NCBI RefSeq assembly: GCF_016841685.1
Contig: NZ_JAENYR010000006.1
Span: 22,108 to 86,107 of the forward strand
DNA from: Thiohalomonas denitrificans
GTDB taxonomy: Bacteria; Pseudomonadota; Gammaproteobacteria; Thiohalomonadales; Thiohalomonadaceae
Length of the DNA: 64,000 nt
Direction of reading: 5' to 3'
The translations under genes and the position numbers were made by a program. Below are positions 58,985 to 64,000 of this stretch, piece by piece; positions within the stretch are counted from its first letter, which is position 1, and every line of letters begins with the position of its first letter. Below the pieces are notes generated by a model. That model was not told the DNA's origin. It saw only the letters and a program-made list of their open reading frames with translations, and ran no database searches.

Positions 58985-59623
58985 TGTCTTTTTCGGCCTG
59001 CCGCGCTTCCCGGGCGTCACCTGACAGCCAGTCAACTGCTCGATCTGCCTGGCGAAGCGTTCGTGCCCCAAGGCCAGTCCCTTGTTGATGCTTTGCCGAA
59101 TTTCATCCAGCAATATCCCCTCCACATGGGCCGCAAACAACGCCCGGTAGTTTTCCAGCCGTTCCCCCTTGTCCTTCCCGAGCGCCAGGTACAGCGCGTG
59201 AGGGGTATGCAGCTTGCTCTCTTTTCCGAACGCGTTACAGGGATAACTGGACCACGTGTACTCGTCCGGCTGCGTCACCATGTCTGCTCGCACGGGATTA
59301 AGCTCAATGTATCGGTACAGATGAAGCAAATAGGATTCGCTTTCGACCAGACACGACTTATAACGCCCCTCCCACAGAGTCCCGGTACGCTGATACGTGT
59401 AGTTGAAATACCTCACGTACATCCGGCCGAGGGCCTGCATCATTCGCGACATGGCTTCGGGAGCACGAGGCGTACAGAGCAGGTGAACATGGTTGCTCAT
59501 CAATACCCAGGCATGCACTTCGACTCTGAATTTGCCGGCGTACTCCCTGAGCCAGTGCAGATAAGCCCGCATGTCCTCTTCTGAGGCGAAACAGACCTGC
59601 CGGTTGTTGCCCCGCTGGATCAC
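58979..59623 (-). CDS. REP-associated tyrosine transposase (RAYT)
   Basis: The open frame from GTG 59623 gives 214 residues. It has the HUH motif in VLMSNHVHLLCTP, the catalytic Tyr region RYFNYTYQRTGTLWEGRYKS, and LHLYRYIELNPVRADMV, the Y1_Tnp/RAYT signature. The frame stays open upstream without a better start (PIGVPQHVIQRGNN would be native), so the true N-terminus may be slightly longer or lost. These single-copy-type transposases process REP hairpins, which fits the array at its 3' end. It may be active, unlike the copy at 53079. Confidence 0.88.
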   Translation of the reverse strand: MIQRGNNRQVCFASEEDMRAYLHWLREYAGKFRVEVHAWVLMSNHVHLLCTPRAPEAMSRMMQALGRMYVRYFNYTYQRTGTLWEGRYKSCLVESESYLLHLYRYIELNPVRADMVTQPDEYTWSSYPCNAFGKESKLHTPHALYLALGKDKGERLENYRALFAAHVEGILLDEIRQSINKGLALGHERFARQIEQLTGCQVTPGKRGRPKKTE

Positions 59624-59721
59624 ATGCTGCGGAACGCCTATTGGCGCTGCTTCAACCGGCCAAAATAGTTGTCGCCTACCGGTCGAAGTAATTGTCGTTC
59701 AACACCCGACGCCATTCCAGT

Positions 59722-59940
59722 CTATCGCTCCTCCCTGAATAGCTCACTCACATCCACTTCAAGCGCCTTCGCTAGCAAAGCAACCTCGGCATCTGTGATT
59801 CTTCGAACTCTCGCTTCGATCTTTCCAAGGGTCCCGCGGCTGATGCTCCAACCAAGCAGATTGCAGCGAGTTGCCAACTCATCCTGCGTCCAGCCCTTGG
59901 ATTCTCGAATTTCCCGCACACGGGGGCCAATCAAATTCAT
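59722..59940 (-). CDS. XRE-family helix-turn-helix regulator
   Basis: The ATG at 59940 has GGAG 7 bases upstream; the track's 59 extra residues cross the operators. The 72-residue protein is one Cro/C1-type domain: VREIRESKGWTQDELATRCNLL, the recognition helix region WSISRGTLGKIEAR, and AEVALLAKALEVDVSELF. The upstream DNA holds two equal palindromes, one covering the ribosome site, so autorepression is likely. It is divergent from the small coiled-coil gene at 60104, which may be its co-regulated partner. Confidence 0.88.
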   Translation of the reverse strand: MNLIGPRVREIRESKGWTQDELATRCNLLGWSISRGTLGKIEARVRRITDAEVALLAKALEVDVSELFREER

Positions 59941-59945
59941 TATTT

Positions 59946-59961
59946 GCTCCGCCATCGGAGC
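59946..59961. promoter_or_regulatory. XRE operator 1 (GCTCCG-N4-CGGAGC)
   Basis: GCTCCGCCATCGGAGC is a perfect dyad just 5 bases before the regulator ATG and covers its GGAG ribosome site. It has the same half-sites and spacing as operator 2. Confidence 0.8.
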
Positions 59962-59991
59962 TTGATTCTGGCAAATAGCCGTGCGAATATT

Positions 59992-60007
59992 GCTCCGCTT
60001 TCGGAGC
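59992..60007. promoter_or_regulatory. XRE operator 2 (GCTCCG-N4-CGGAGC)
   Basis: GCTCCGCTTTCGGAGC repeats operator 1 with a different 4-base centre, 46 bp away. Between them lies the likely promoter, so binding at both could shut both divergent genes. Confidence 0.8.
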
Positions 60008-60103
60008 ACCCAAGACAATTTATAGCTCAGGGACGGCGAACGCCTGCGTAATCGGGGTGTGGAACGGCTGAAACTGGAAAGTCCGAACGGAAGGGGAAAA
60101 GAA

Positions 60104-60304
60104 GTGAGGGAGTACAAACCAGGTGAGATTCAACGGCTGAAGGCCAAGATCGCGTCTTTAGAAGACCTCATCACCAAATGGCAACACGCGAACGATCCCG
60201 AATCCAAGTGGATGCTTTATCTGTTAAACGAGGTTTTGGAAATGGGCTACGCAAAATTGAAATATTTGCGACGGCGGGGACAACCCGATGAGCCCAACCG
60301 TTAA
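60104..60304 (+). CDS. Small coiled-coil hypothetical protein
   Basis: The GTG at 60104 follows GGAAGGGG by about 6 bases and is preferred to the GTG at 60059. The 66 residues are mostly helical: REYKPGEIQRLKAKIASLEDLITKW, ESKWMLYLLNEVLEMGYAKLKYLRRRG. The leucine pattern suggests a short coiled coil. No family recognised. It is divergent from the XRE regulator and shares its operator region; it could be a toxin or antitoxin partner, but this is only context. Confidence 0.6.
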   Translation: MREYKPGEIQRLKAKIASLEDLITKWQHANDPESKWMLYLLNEVLEMGYAKLKYLRRRGQPDEPNR

Positions 60305-60489
60305 TAGAGGGGCACCGCCAGCTGTGACCGAGGCCAAGTCAACGGCTGTCGAAACGACTGTGGGAGCTTCCGAAGGAATGTGCCTATTTTACCAGAAACA
60401 CTGGAATTGTCAGCACTTTCGGGCAAACAACTCAGGCGTTGGGACGTGGTTAACTTGGTGCTTACTTTGATTTAGCTTGATGTTTCGTG

Positions 60490-60575
60490 GGGATTCCTCA
60501 GGGTCTGTCTCCTATTGTCCCCTATTATTCTAACCTATGAATTTTGTCGGGATCCCTCAGGGGCTGTCCCCTATT
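60490..60575. repeat. Two direct 27-bp repeats in a gene-free gap
   Basis: GGGATTCCTCAGGGTCTGTC (60490) and GGGATCCCTCAGGGGCTGTC (60549) are direct copies continuing into (T/C)CCTATT. The gap 60305-60593 between the coiled-coil gene and the chaperone has no other feature. Confidence 0.7.
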
Positions 60576-60593
60576 ACTAAGCTGATTCTCCCT

Positions 60594-61049
60594 CTATCTG
60601 GTAGCTTTTAACGACCAGATGAGTTCCATCCCGCGAAGTCCCATTTTTTGGAAGCACAGCATTATAAATTCCCGATTAGCAGTGAAAATTTCATCCATGT
60701 AGTCTGTCACTAGCGCAGCATGTTCATCTTTATCAAAATCCTTTTCTAGCTTGTAAGCAGCACGAAACAGGAAATTAGCTATGAACACAGGCTCATCATC
60801 CTCTTCACTGCCCTCAGCTTTGGAAGCTGCTGCGATTGGCCTCCCTGTAAATTTGAGATCCAAATCTATCAAAAACGGAAAGCCTTCCCAGCTAATATCT
60901 TTTTCCTCAGGCAATAACAGTCCACCGCTTACTTCCAAACTGTAAGCCCCTTTTTCGTTTACTGCATTCTCGTCCTTGAGAATGCATTCGCTTTTTAGCA
61001 TGCGTACAAGGCTTAATGTTGCATGCGGGTTTCCGGAATCATTTCCCAT
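60594..61049 (-). CDS. SecB-like chaperone of a toxin-antitoxin-chaperone module
   Basis: This 151-residue acidic protein starts at an ATG with GGGGAAGAG, overlapping the HicB gene by 37 bases. The N-terminal half has strands EKGAYSLEVSGGLLLPEEKD and FPFLIDLDLKFTG. The C-terminal half reads VFIANFLFRAAYKLEKDF, then IFTANREFIMLCFQKMGLRGMEL (residues 121-143). The REF ... MGL spacing is that of SecB-like chaperones of TAC systems (wREF-x-n-RMGLP), while the rest differs strongly from export SecB. It should hold the unstable antitoxin until HicA is bound. The assignment rests on this pattern and on gene order. Confidence 0.75.
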   Translation of the reverse strand: MGNDSGNPHATLSLVRMLKSECILKDENAVNEKGAYSLEVSGGLLLPEEKDISWEGFPFLIDLDLKFTGRPIAAASKAEGSEEDDEPVFIANFLFRAAYKLEKDFDKDEHAALVTDYMDEIFTANREFIMLCFQKMGLRGMELIWSLKATR

Positions 61050-61492
61050 GTTTTCTCTTCCCCAAAGACATTTTCACCAAATTTATCTTCCTCGGGACTA
61101 CGATATTCGTGAACATTTGTGATGTAGACTCTGCGAATGGGAGCATGCACCGGCCGACGAGCTCGAATAGCTGATTCGATCGCATTTTTCACAAAATCAT
61201 TCAGGCTTAGTCCAGACTCAGCCGCAAGCATTGCTGCTTGTCTATGAAGCTGCGTACCTATGCGGACGTTAAAGGTCCCTTTCCAAGGTTTTTCCGGTTC
61301 ATCGCCTAACTCTGCACAAGTCTGTAAATAATCATCCACAGACTCGCGAAAAGCCTCTTCAAGCTCCTGGACCGTATTAGCTTCATAGGTCACTAGGTCA
61401 TCTATAAACAGGAGCTTGCCATGCAAGTTCCCCGACGAAAGATCGACTTCGACTGAACCCAAATAACCTTTGTATCTAAGTGCTTTGCTCAT
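61013..61492 (-). CDS. hicB: HicB-family antitoxin with a C-terminal extension
   Basis: This 159-residue protein starts at an ATG that overlaps the HicA stop (ATGA). Residues 1-65 form the HicB partial RNase-H fold (YKGYLGSVEVDLSSGNLHGK, TVQELEEAFRESVDDYL). Residues 74-110 form a ribbon-helix-helix (FNVRIGTQLHRQAAMLAAESGLSLNDFV). About 49 more residues follow (111-159), ending in GEEKTWEMIPETRMQH. Ordinary HicB proteins stop near the DNA-binding part, so the tail is a candidate chaperone-addiction segment. It should neutralise HicA, repress the operon at the dyad at 61764, and depend on the SecB-like protein. Confidence 0.88.
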   Translation of the reverse strand: MSKALRYKGYLGSVEVDLSSGNLHGKLLFIDDLVTYEANTVQELEEAFRESVDDYLQTCAELGDEPEKPWKGTFNVRIGTQLHRQAAMLAAESGLSLNDFVKNAIESAIRARRPVHAPIRRVYITNVHEYRSPEEDKFGENVFGEEKTWEMIPETRMQH

Positions 61493-61737
61493 AGTAGCCC
61501 CACCTCTTCGAGGTGCTGTTTCACCTGCTTCAGGTACACCTGCTTGATCGTCTTTTCCGGATGCGGCTTATGTAGAAGAATTTTGCGACGCGTGCTTTCA
61601 TGTACGAACCTGACGCGCGAACCACTCCCTTGAACAGGCTTGTAGCCAAGGCCCGTAAGAAGAGACTCGAGCTCATTCCACTCGAAATCAGCAGGAATCT
61701 CCTTAAAGCGCTCAACCAGTTTCTCGTGTCGACTCAT
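61489..61737 (-). CDS. hicA: HicA-family mRNA interferase toxin
   Basis: I start at ATG 61737 (MSRHEKLVERF); the track's TTG adds five residues. The 82-residue protein is a double-stranded-RNA-binding-like HicA: WNELESLLTGLGYKPVQGSGSRVRFVHESTRRKILLHKPHP and a final helix VYLKQVKQHLEEVGLL. In many HicA toxins the catalytic His follows Gly-Ser; here the loop is GSGSRVRF and histidines occur at FVH and HKPHP, as in the variant group. It would cleave mRNA in the ribosome-bound state or freely when unopposed. Toxin-first order is normal for hicAB. Confidence 0.85.
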   Translation of the reverse strand: MSRHEKLVERFKEIPADFEWNELESLLTGLGYKPVQGSGSRVRFVHESTRRKILLHKPHPEKTIKQVYLKQVKQHLEEVGLL

Positions 61738-61763
61738 TCCAGTATCGACCAACTCATAGGACA

Positions 61764-61786
61764 GTGCAACTAGATTTTAGTTGCAC
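61764..61786. promoter_or_regulatory. 23-bp perfect inverted repeat: probable hicAB operator
   Basis: GTGCAACTA-N5-TAGTTGCAC lies 27 bp upstream of the hicA ATG. The size and position suit binding by the HicB ribbon-helix-helix dimer or a pair. A second motif GTTAC-TTTC-GTTAC follows upstream (minus strand). Confidence 0.75.
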
Positions 61787-61898
61787 AGTACGCGTATAGT
61801 AACGAAAGTAACCGCTACTGACTATGGCAGCATGCCCTTTCGGAGGACCTCTAAGCACAGCCCATACTCATAAGCAATTGTTTTTAATTATAAATAAT

Positions 61899-61918
61899 TA
61901 GGGTCAGAGTAACTATTC
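61899..61918. repeat. Solo REP-like unit
   Basis: AATTAGGGTCAGAGTAACTA matches the units at 58901-58984. It lies just left of the broken toxin gene and may mark the truncation point. Confidence 0.65.
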
Positions 61919-61959
61919 TACCCTTTGAGGCTTCACACGGCCCACCCAATAGTCCGGGC

Positions 61960-62145
61960 GCCGAAGTCCGATCCACGATTGACCGAATCGTCGTGCACCC
62001 TGACGCTTGGCAGATTGAGCGAGGAGAGGTGCGGCGCTGTCTGCTGCCATGCTTTCCTTATATAAGCTCCTCTATTCGATTGAAAGCGACCGTATTTTGA
62101 TTATTGCGGTGGCGCACCATTCGGGATGCCGGACAACGTGCCGGC
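61960..62145 (+). pseudogene. ParE/RelE-family toxin remnant, 5'-truncated and frameshifted
   Basis: Frame 1 reads AEVRSTIDRIVVHPDAWQIE and then GEVRRCLLPCFPY; frame 2 continues KLLYSIESDRILIIAVAHHSGCR. A TATA in place of TA at about 62060 causes the shift. The pattern (R)RFPY-x-x-x-Y-x-I-E-x-D-x-I-x-I-x-A-V-x-H-x-x-R is that of the ParE/RelE toxin C-terminus. The N-terminal 35-40 residues are missing. Its 3' end overlaps, on the opposite strand, the antitoxin gene at 62101, which is not a normal arrangement. Confidence 0.65.
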
Positions 62146-62301
62146 TCGATACGCCTGTAGACGCTTTTCCGCTTCTTCGTCCCATATGGCGTCAATCTCG
62201 GCGTCAGGCCGATCGAGGCTGCGCAGCAGACCGTCGACCATCGTGAAGCGGTCCTGGGGCTTCAGTTTGAGTGCTTCCTTGAGGAGTTCTTCAAGGCTCA
62301 T
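62101..62301 (-). CDS. Addiction-module component (antitoxin, TIGR02574-like)
   Basis: This 66-residue protein reads MSLEELLKEALKLKPQDRF, LLRSLDRPDAEIDAIWDEEA, EKRLQAYRAGTL. The L-x-L-x3-(E/D)R and W-x-(E/D)E-A-x-x-R motifs are those of the small antitoxins that normally precede a RelE/ParE toxin in the same direction. Here no toxin follows; a broken toxin lies antisense. It may be an orphan antitoxin. The C-terminus GIPNGAPPQ overlaps the toxin remnant and may be non-native. Confidence 0.75.
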   Translation of the reverse strand: MSLEELLKEALKLKPQDRFTMVDGLLRSLDRPDAEIDAIWDEEAEKRLQAYRAGTLSGIPNGAPPQ

Positions 62302-62329
62302 GGGTCCTCCGACGATAGGATTATTGGGC

Positions 62330-62527
62330 TCAGTAGGGCAGGAGCCCTCGCCATTTCCCGAATCGGGCTTCCGCCTGCTCTTGGCTCAGTGTCCCTTCAG
62401 TGGCTGCGCGTTGCTCACCTTGCTTGATCTTCTCCAATACATACAGGTGGTACTGGATATCTTCGTAGCTACTTTCGTCGGGTAGGTTCTTAAGGAGCTG
62501 TTCGACTTCATTTTTCGCTGTCTGCAT
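62330..62527 (-). CDS. Small antitoxin-like protein
   Basis: The ATG at 62527 has GAGGAAAAGGG. The 65-residue product, QTAKNEVEQLLKNLPDESSYEDIQYHLYVLEKIKQGEQ followed by TLSQEQAEARFGKW, resembles the small helical antitoxins that precede ParE/RelE toxins (LPDD-SxEDIxYHLYVxxKI...G...S/T-x-EE). It is in the same direction as the next antitoxin gene, 29 bp away, and again no toxin follows. Confidence 0.7.
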   Translation of the reverse strand: MQTAKNEVEQLLKNLPDESSYEDIQYHLYVLEKIKQGEQRAATEGTLSQEQAEARFGKWRGLLPY

Positions 62528-62578
62528 GCCCTTTTCCTCACGTCGGCCTTCCGTAACCATATCAGTTCCCAAACGAAA

Positions 62579-62605
62579 ACGGCGCCCCGTTCCCGGAAGC
62601 GCCGT
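62579..62605. terminator. Hairpin terminator unit, second copy
   Basis: ACGGCGC-N13-GCGCCGT with A-rich left flank, nearly the same as at 48833-48858 including downstream bases. Read on the minus strand it would end transcription coming from the dehydrogenase gene, before the antitoxin genes. Confidence 0.65.
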
Positions 62606-62664
62606 TCTCTTCTACCACGCCCATCCCCTAGGCATCAAATTTCGTAGGCCAGGGCTATTGATCC

Positions 62665-62731
62665 CCCCTCACCCTAACCCTCTCCCAAGGGGAGAGGGGA
62701 TTAACGAATACGGCTCCCGGAGGGAGAGGGA
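62665..62731. repeat. Palindromic CCCTCTCCC/GGGAGAGGG intergenic repeat
   Basis: CCCTCTCCC-AA-GGGGAGAGGG and a second GGAGGGAGAGGG form nested hairpins right after the stop of the dehydrogenase gene. This type of repeat is widespread in proteobacterial intergenic regions. Confidence 0.75.
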
Positions 62732-62738
62732 ACCGGCT

Positions 62739-64000
62739 TCAGGCCTTAGCCTTAGCCCTCTTCTTACCCCGAGCCAGCCGCGAATGCAGCCGTCTGGCCA
62801 AATCCCCAAACAACTCCGTCTGCGTCGGATGCGGATGAATCGCCTTACCAACCTGCTCCAGGGTCAGCTCACCGGCAACCATCATCACCGCTTCACCCAC
62901 GAGGGTGTCGGCGTGGTCGGCGAGCAGGTGGACGCCGATGATCTTCTCGGAGGCCTTGTCGGCCACGATCTTGATGAGGCCGTGCTGCTCGTTGTTGATC
63001 ATCGCCTTGGCGTCGATGCTCATGGGCACCTTGACTTCGACGGCGTCGATGCCCTTGGCCTTGGCCTGCTCGACGGAGAGGCCGACGAAGGCGGCTTCCG
63101 GGCGGGTGAAGATGACGCCGGAGTCCTTGGCCTCGTCGTAGGTCATGTCCTCGCCGAGAATGGTGTGGGCCGCGACCCGGCCCTGGGTGCCGGCGGTATG
63201 CGCCAGCATCAGGCCGCCGATGACGTCGCCCACGGCGAAGATGTGCGGCACGGAGGTGCGGCAGCGATTGTCGGCCTTGATGACACCGTCCTCCGTCACC
63301 ACGCTGGCGTTATCGAGCTTGAGCGGCTCGAGCACCGGGCGCTTGCCGGTGGCCATGATGATGTAGTCGCAATCGAAGGTGTGCTCGCCCTCTCCATCCT
63401 CGTAGACCAGCTTCATCTTGCCGGGCTTGCCTTTCATGGACTTGGTGGCGGCGCTGGTCTTGATGGTGAGGTTGGGGTCCTGCTCCAGCACGGCAGTGAG
63501 GTTCTTGGCCACTTCCGGCTCGACCTCGGCCAGGACGCGCTCCGCCCGCTCCAGCAGCAGCACTTCGGTGCCGAAGTCCTGGAAGATCTGGGCCATCTCC
63601 ATACCGATAGCGCCGCCGCCGATTACGCCCAGTTTCCTCGGCGGTTTCGGCAGGAACCAGACGGTGTCGGAGGTGAGCACGCCGCCGCTCTGCACGCCTT
63701 CGCGGGCACCCGGGACGGGCGGCACAAAGGGGGGTGCGCCGGTGGCGATGACAGCGCAGCCGAAGCTGATGTGACGGCCTTCTGAGTCGTCGCCCTTGGT
63801 GGCGCGGGCGTGCGGGTCCTTCTCCAGGTGCGACTGGTCGACGAAGACGCGGTGATCGGTCTCGAACCAGGCGTAGCCCTGGATGACGTCGATCTTCACG
63901 CCCTTGTCGGTGTTGAGCGCCATCTTGCCGCGCTCCTCCAGCACCCAGCGGCGGGTCTTCTCGAGCTGGCCCCAGTCGAGCTTGGCATCGGTGGTGTTCA
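62739..64000 (-). CDS. lpdA: Dihydrolipoyl dehydrogenase (C-terminal part; start beyond window)
   Basis: The frame is open to the right edge, past the track's start at 63944 (KLDWGQLEKTRRWVLEERG precedes it), so the gene is cut by the window. Visible are the end of the FAD domain (CAVIATGAPPFVPP), the NAD domain with LGVIGGGAIGMEMAQIFQDFG, the second FAD contact HIFAVGDVIGGLMLAH, and the dimer domain with the active-site pair in IHPHPTQTE. The redox CX4C is outside. The tail ARGKKRAKAKA is an added basic end. The enzyme reoxidises lipoamide of 2-oxoacid dehydrogenase or glycine-cleavage complexes; upstream genes are not visible. Confidence 0.92.
   Translation of the reverse strand, partial: NTTDAKLDWGQLEKTRRWVLEERGKMALNTDKGVKIDVIQGYAWFETDHRVFVDQSHLEKDPHARATKGDDSEGRHISFGCAVIATGAPPFVPPVPGAREGVQSGGVLTSDTVWFLPKPPRKLGVIGGGAIGMEMAQIFQDFGTEVLLLERAERVLAEVEPEVAKNLTAVLEQDPNLTIKTSAATKSMKGKPGKMKLVYEDGEGEHTFDCDYIIMATGKRPVLEPLKLDNASVVTEDGVIKADNRCRTSVPHIFAVGDVIGGLMLAHTAGTQGRVAAHTILGEDMTYDEAKDSGVIFTRPEAAFVGLSVEQAKAKGIDAVEVKVPMSIDAKAMINNEQHGLIKIVADKASEKIIGVHLLADHADTLVGEAVMMVAGELTLEQVGKAIHPHPTQTELFGDLARRLHSRLARGKKRAKAKA

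Noticed and set aside
62049-62246. Independent 65-residue plus-strand gene
   Set aside because: Its N-terminal half is the second frame of a frameshifted ParE-like toxin; the rest is antisense to the antitoxin gene.

Overview
The window looks like a GC-rich gammaproteobacterial chromosome, probably from a chemolithotrophic or facultatively anaerobic, somewhat halotolerant lineage near the Chromatiales/Ectothiorhodospirales. The reasons are c-type cytochromes, an Mtr-type porin-cytochrome conduit, sigma-54 two-component systems, an NhaD antiporter and pyruvate:ferredoxin oxidoreductase. Taxonomy is inferred from gene content only. No rRNA, tRNA or CRISPR array was seen.

Layout. 1-7.6 kb: a His/Arg-rich secreted protein, a PepSY protein and a PhoP/PhoQ-like two-component pair, then a monoheme cytochrome c, a PAP2 lipoprotein, a hemerythrin-domain protein, a 44-residue DUF3096 protein missed by the ORF track, and a YfaZ-like porin. 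7.7-18.4 kb: the centrepiece, a five-gene minus-strand operon encoding a NapC/NirT tetraheme cytochrome, an ethylbenzene-dehydrogenase-type (EB_dh) heme protein, a DmsE/MtrA decaheme cytochrome, an MtrB/PioB barrel and an EB_dh lipoprotein. It has a -24/-12 (sigma-54) promoter at one end and a strong terminator at the other. It is flanked by a PhnD-like binding protein plus histidine kinase on one side and a sigma-54 response regulator on the other, an arrangement like AioX-AioS-AioR. The likely electron path is quinol pool, NapC, periplasmic carriers, decaheme-in-barrel, cell surface, or the reverse.

18.4-44.7 kb: MscS channel, DUF2254, DUF4242, then an NtrB/NtrC-like pair divergent from an operon Usp-SLC13-NhaD-Usp. 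That operon has a textbook sigma-54 promoter and two matching palindromes upstream. Next come FHA, M48 peptidase/YjgN, a G6PDH homologue with GH15, a bactofilin-like membrane protein, a DUF4824/DUF2157 pair, a DUF1611/racemase pair, an AsmA-like protein and a PqiA-like protein. 44.9-48.5 kb: nifJ.

48.6-62.7 kb is a patchwork accessory region: a decayed group II intron downstream of a terminator, a repeat-rich surface lipoprotein, intact and broken REP-associated transposases, two small lipoproteins, an FMN-barrel/PEP-synthase-like pair, an XRE regulator with paired operators, a complete HicA-HicB-SecB-like toxin-antitoxin-chaperone module, a broken ParE-like toxin and two orphan antitoxins. 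The right edge is the C-terminal part of dihydrolipoyl dehydrogenase.

Two families of short non-autonomous inverted-repeat elements are scattered through the window. One is 161-211 bp (four copies); three copies have 11-12 bp target duplications. The other is 72-145 bp (four copies) with GTAAC ends and 7-8 bp duplications, IS66-like. Both were defined here by direct comparison of the copies.
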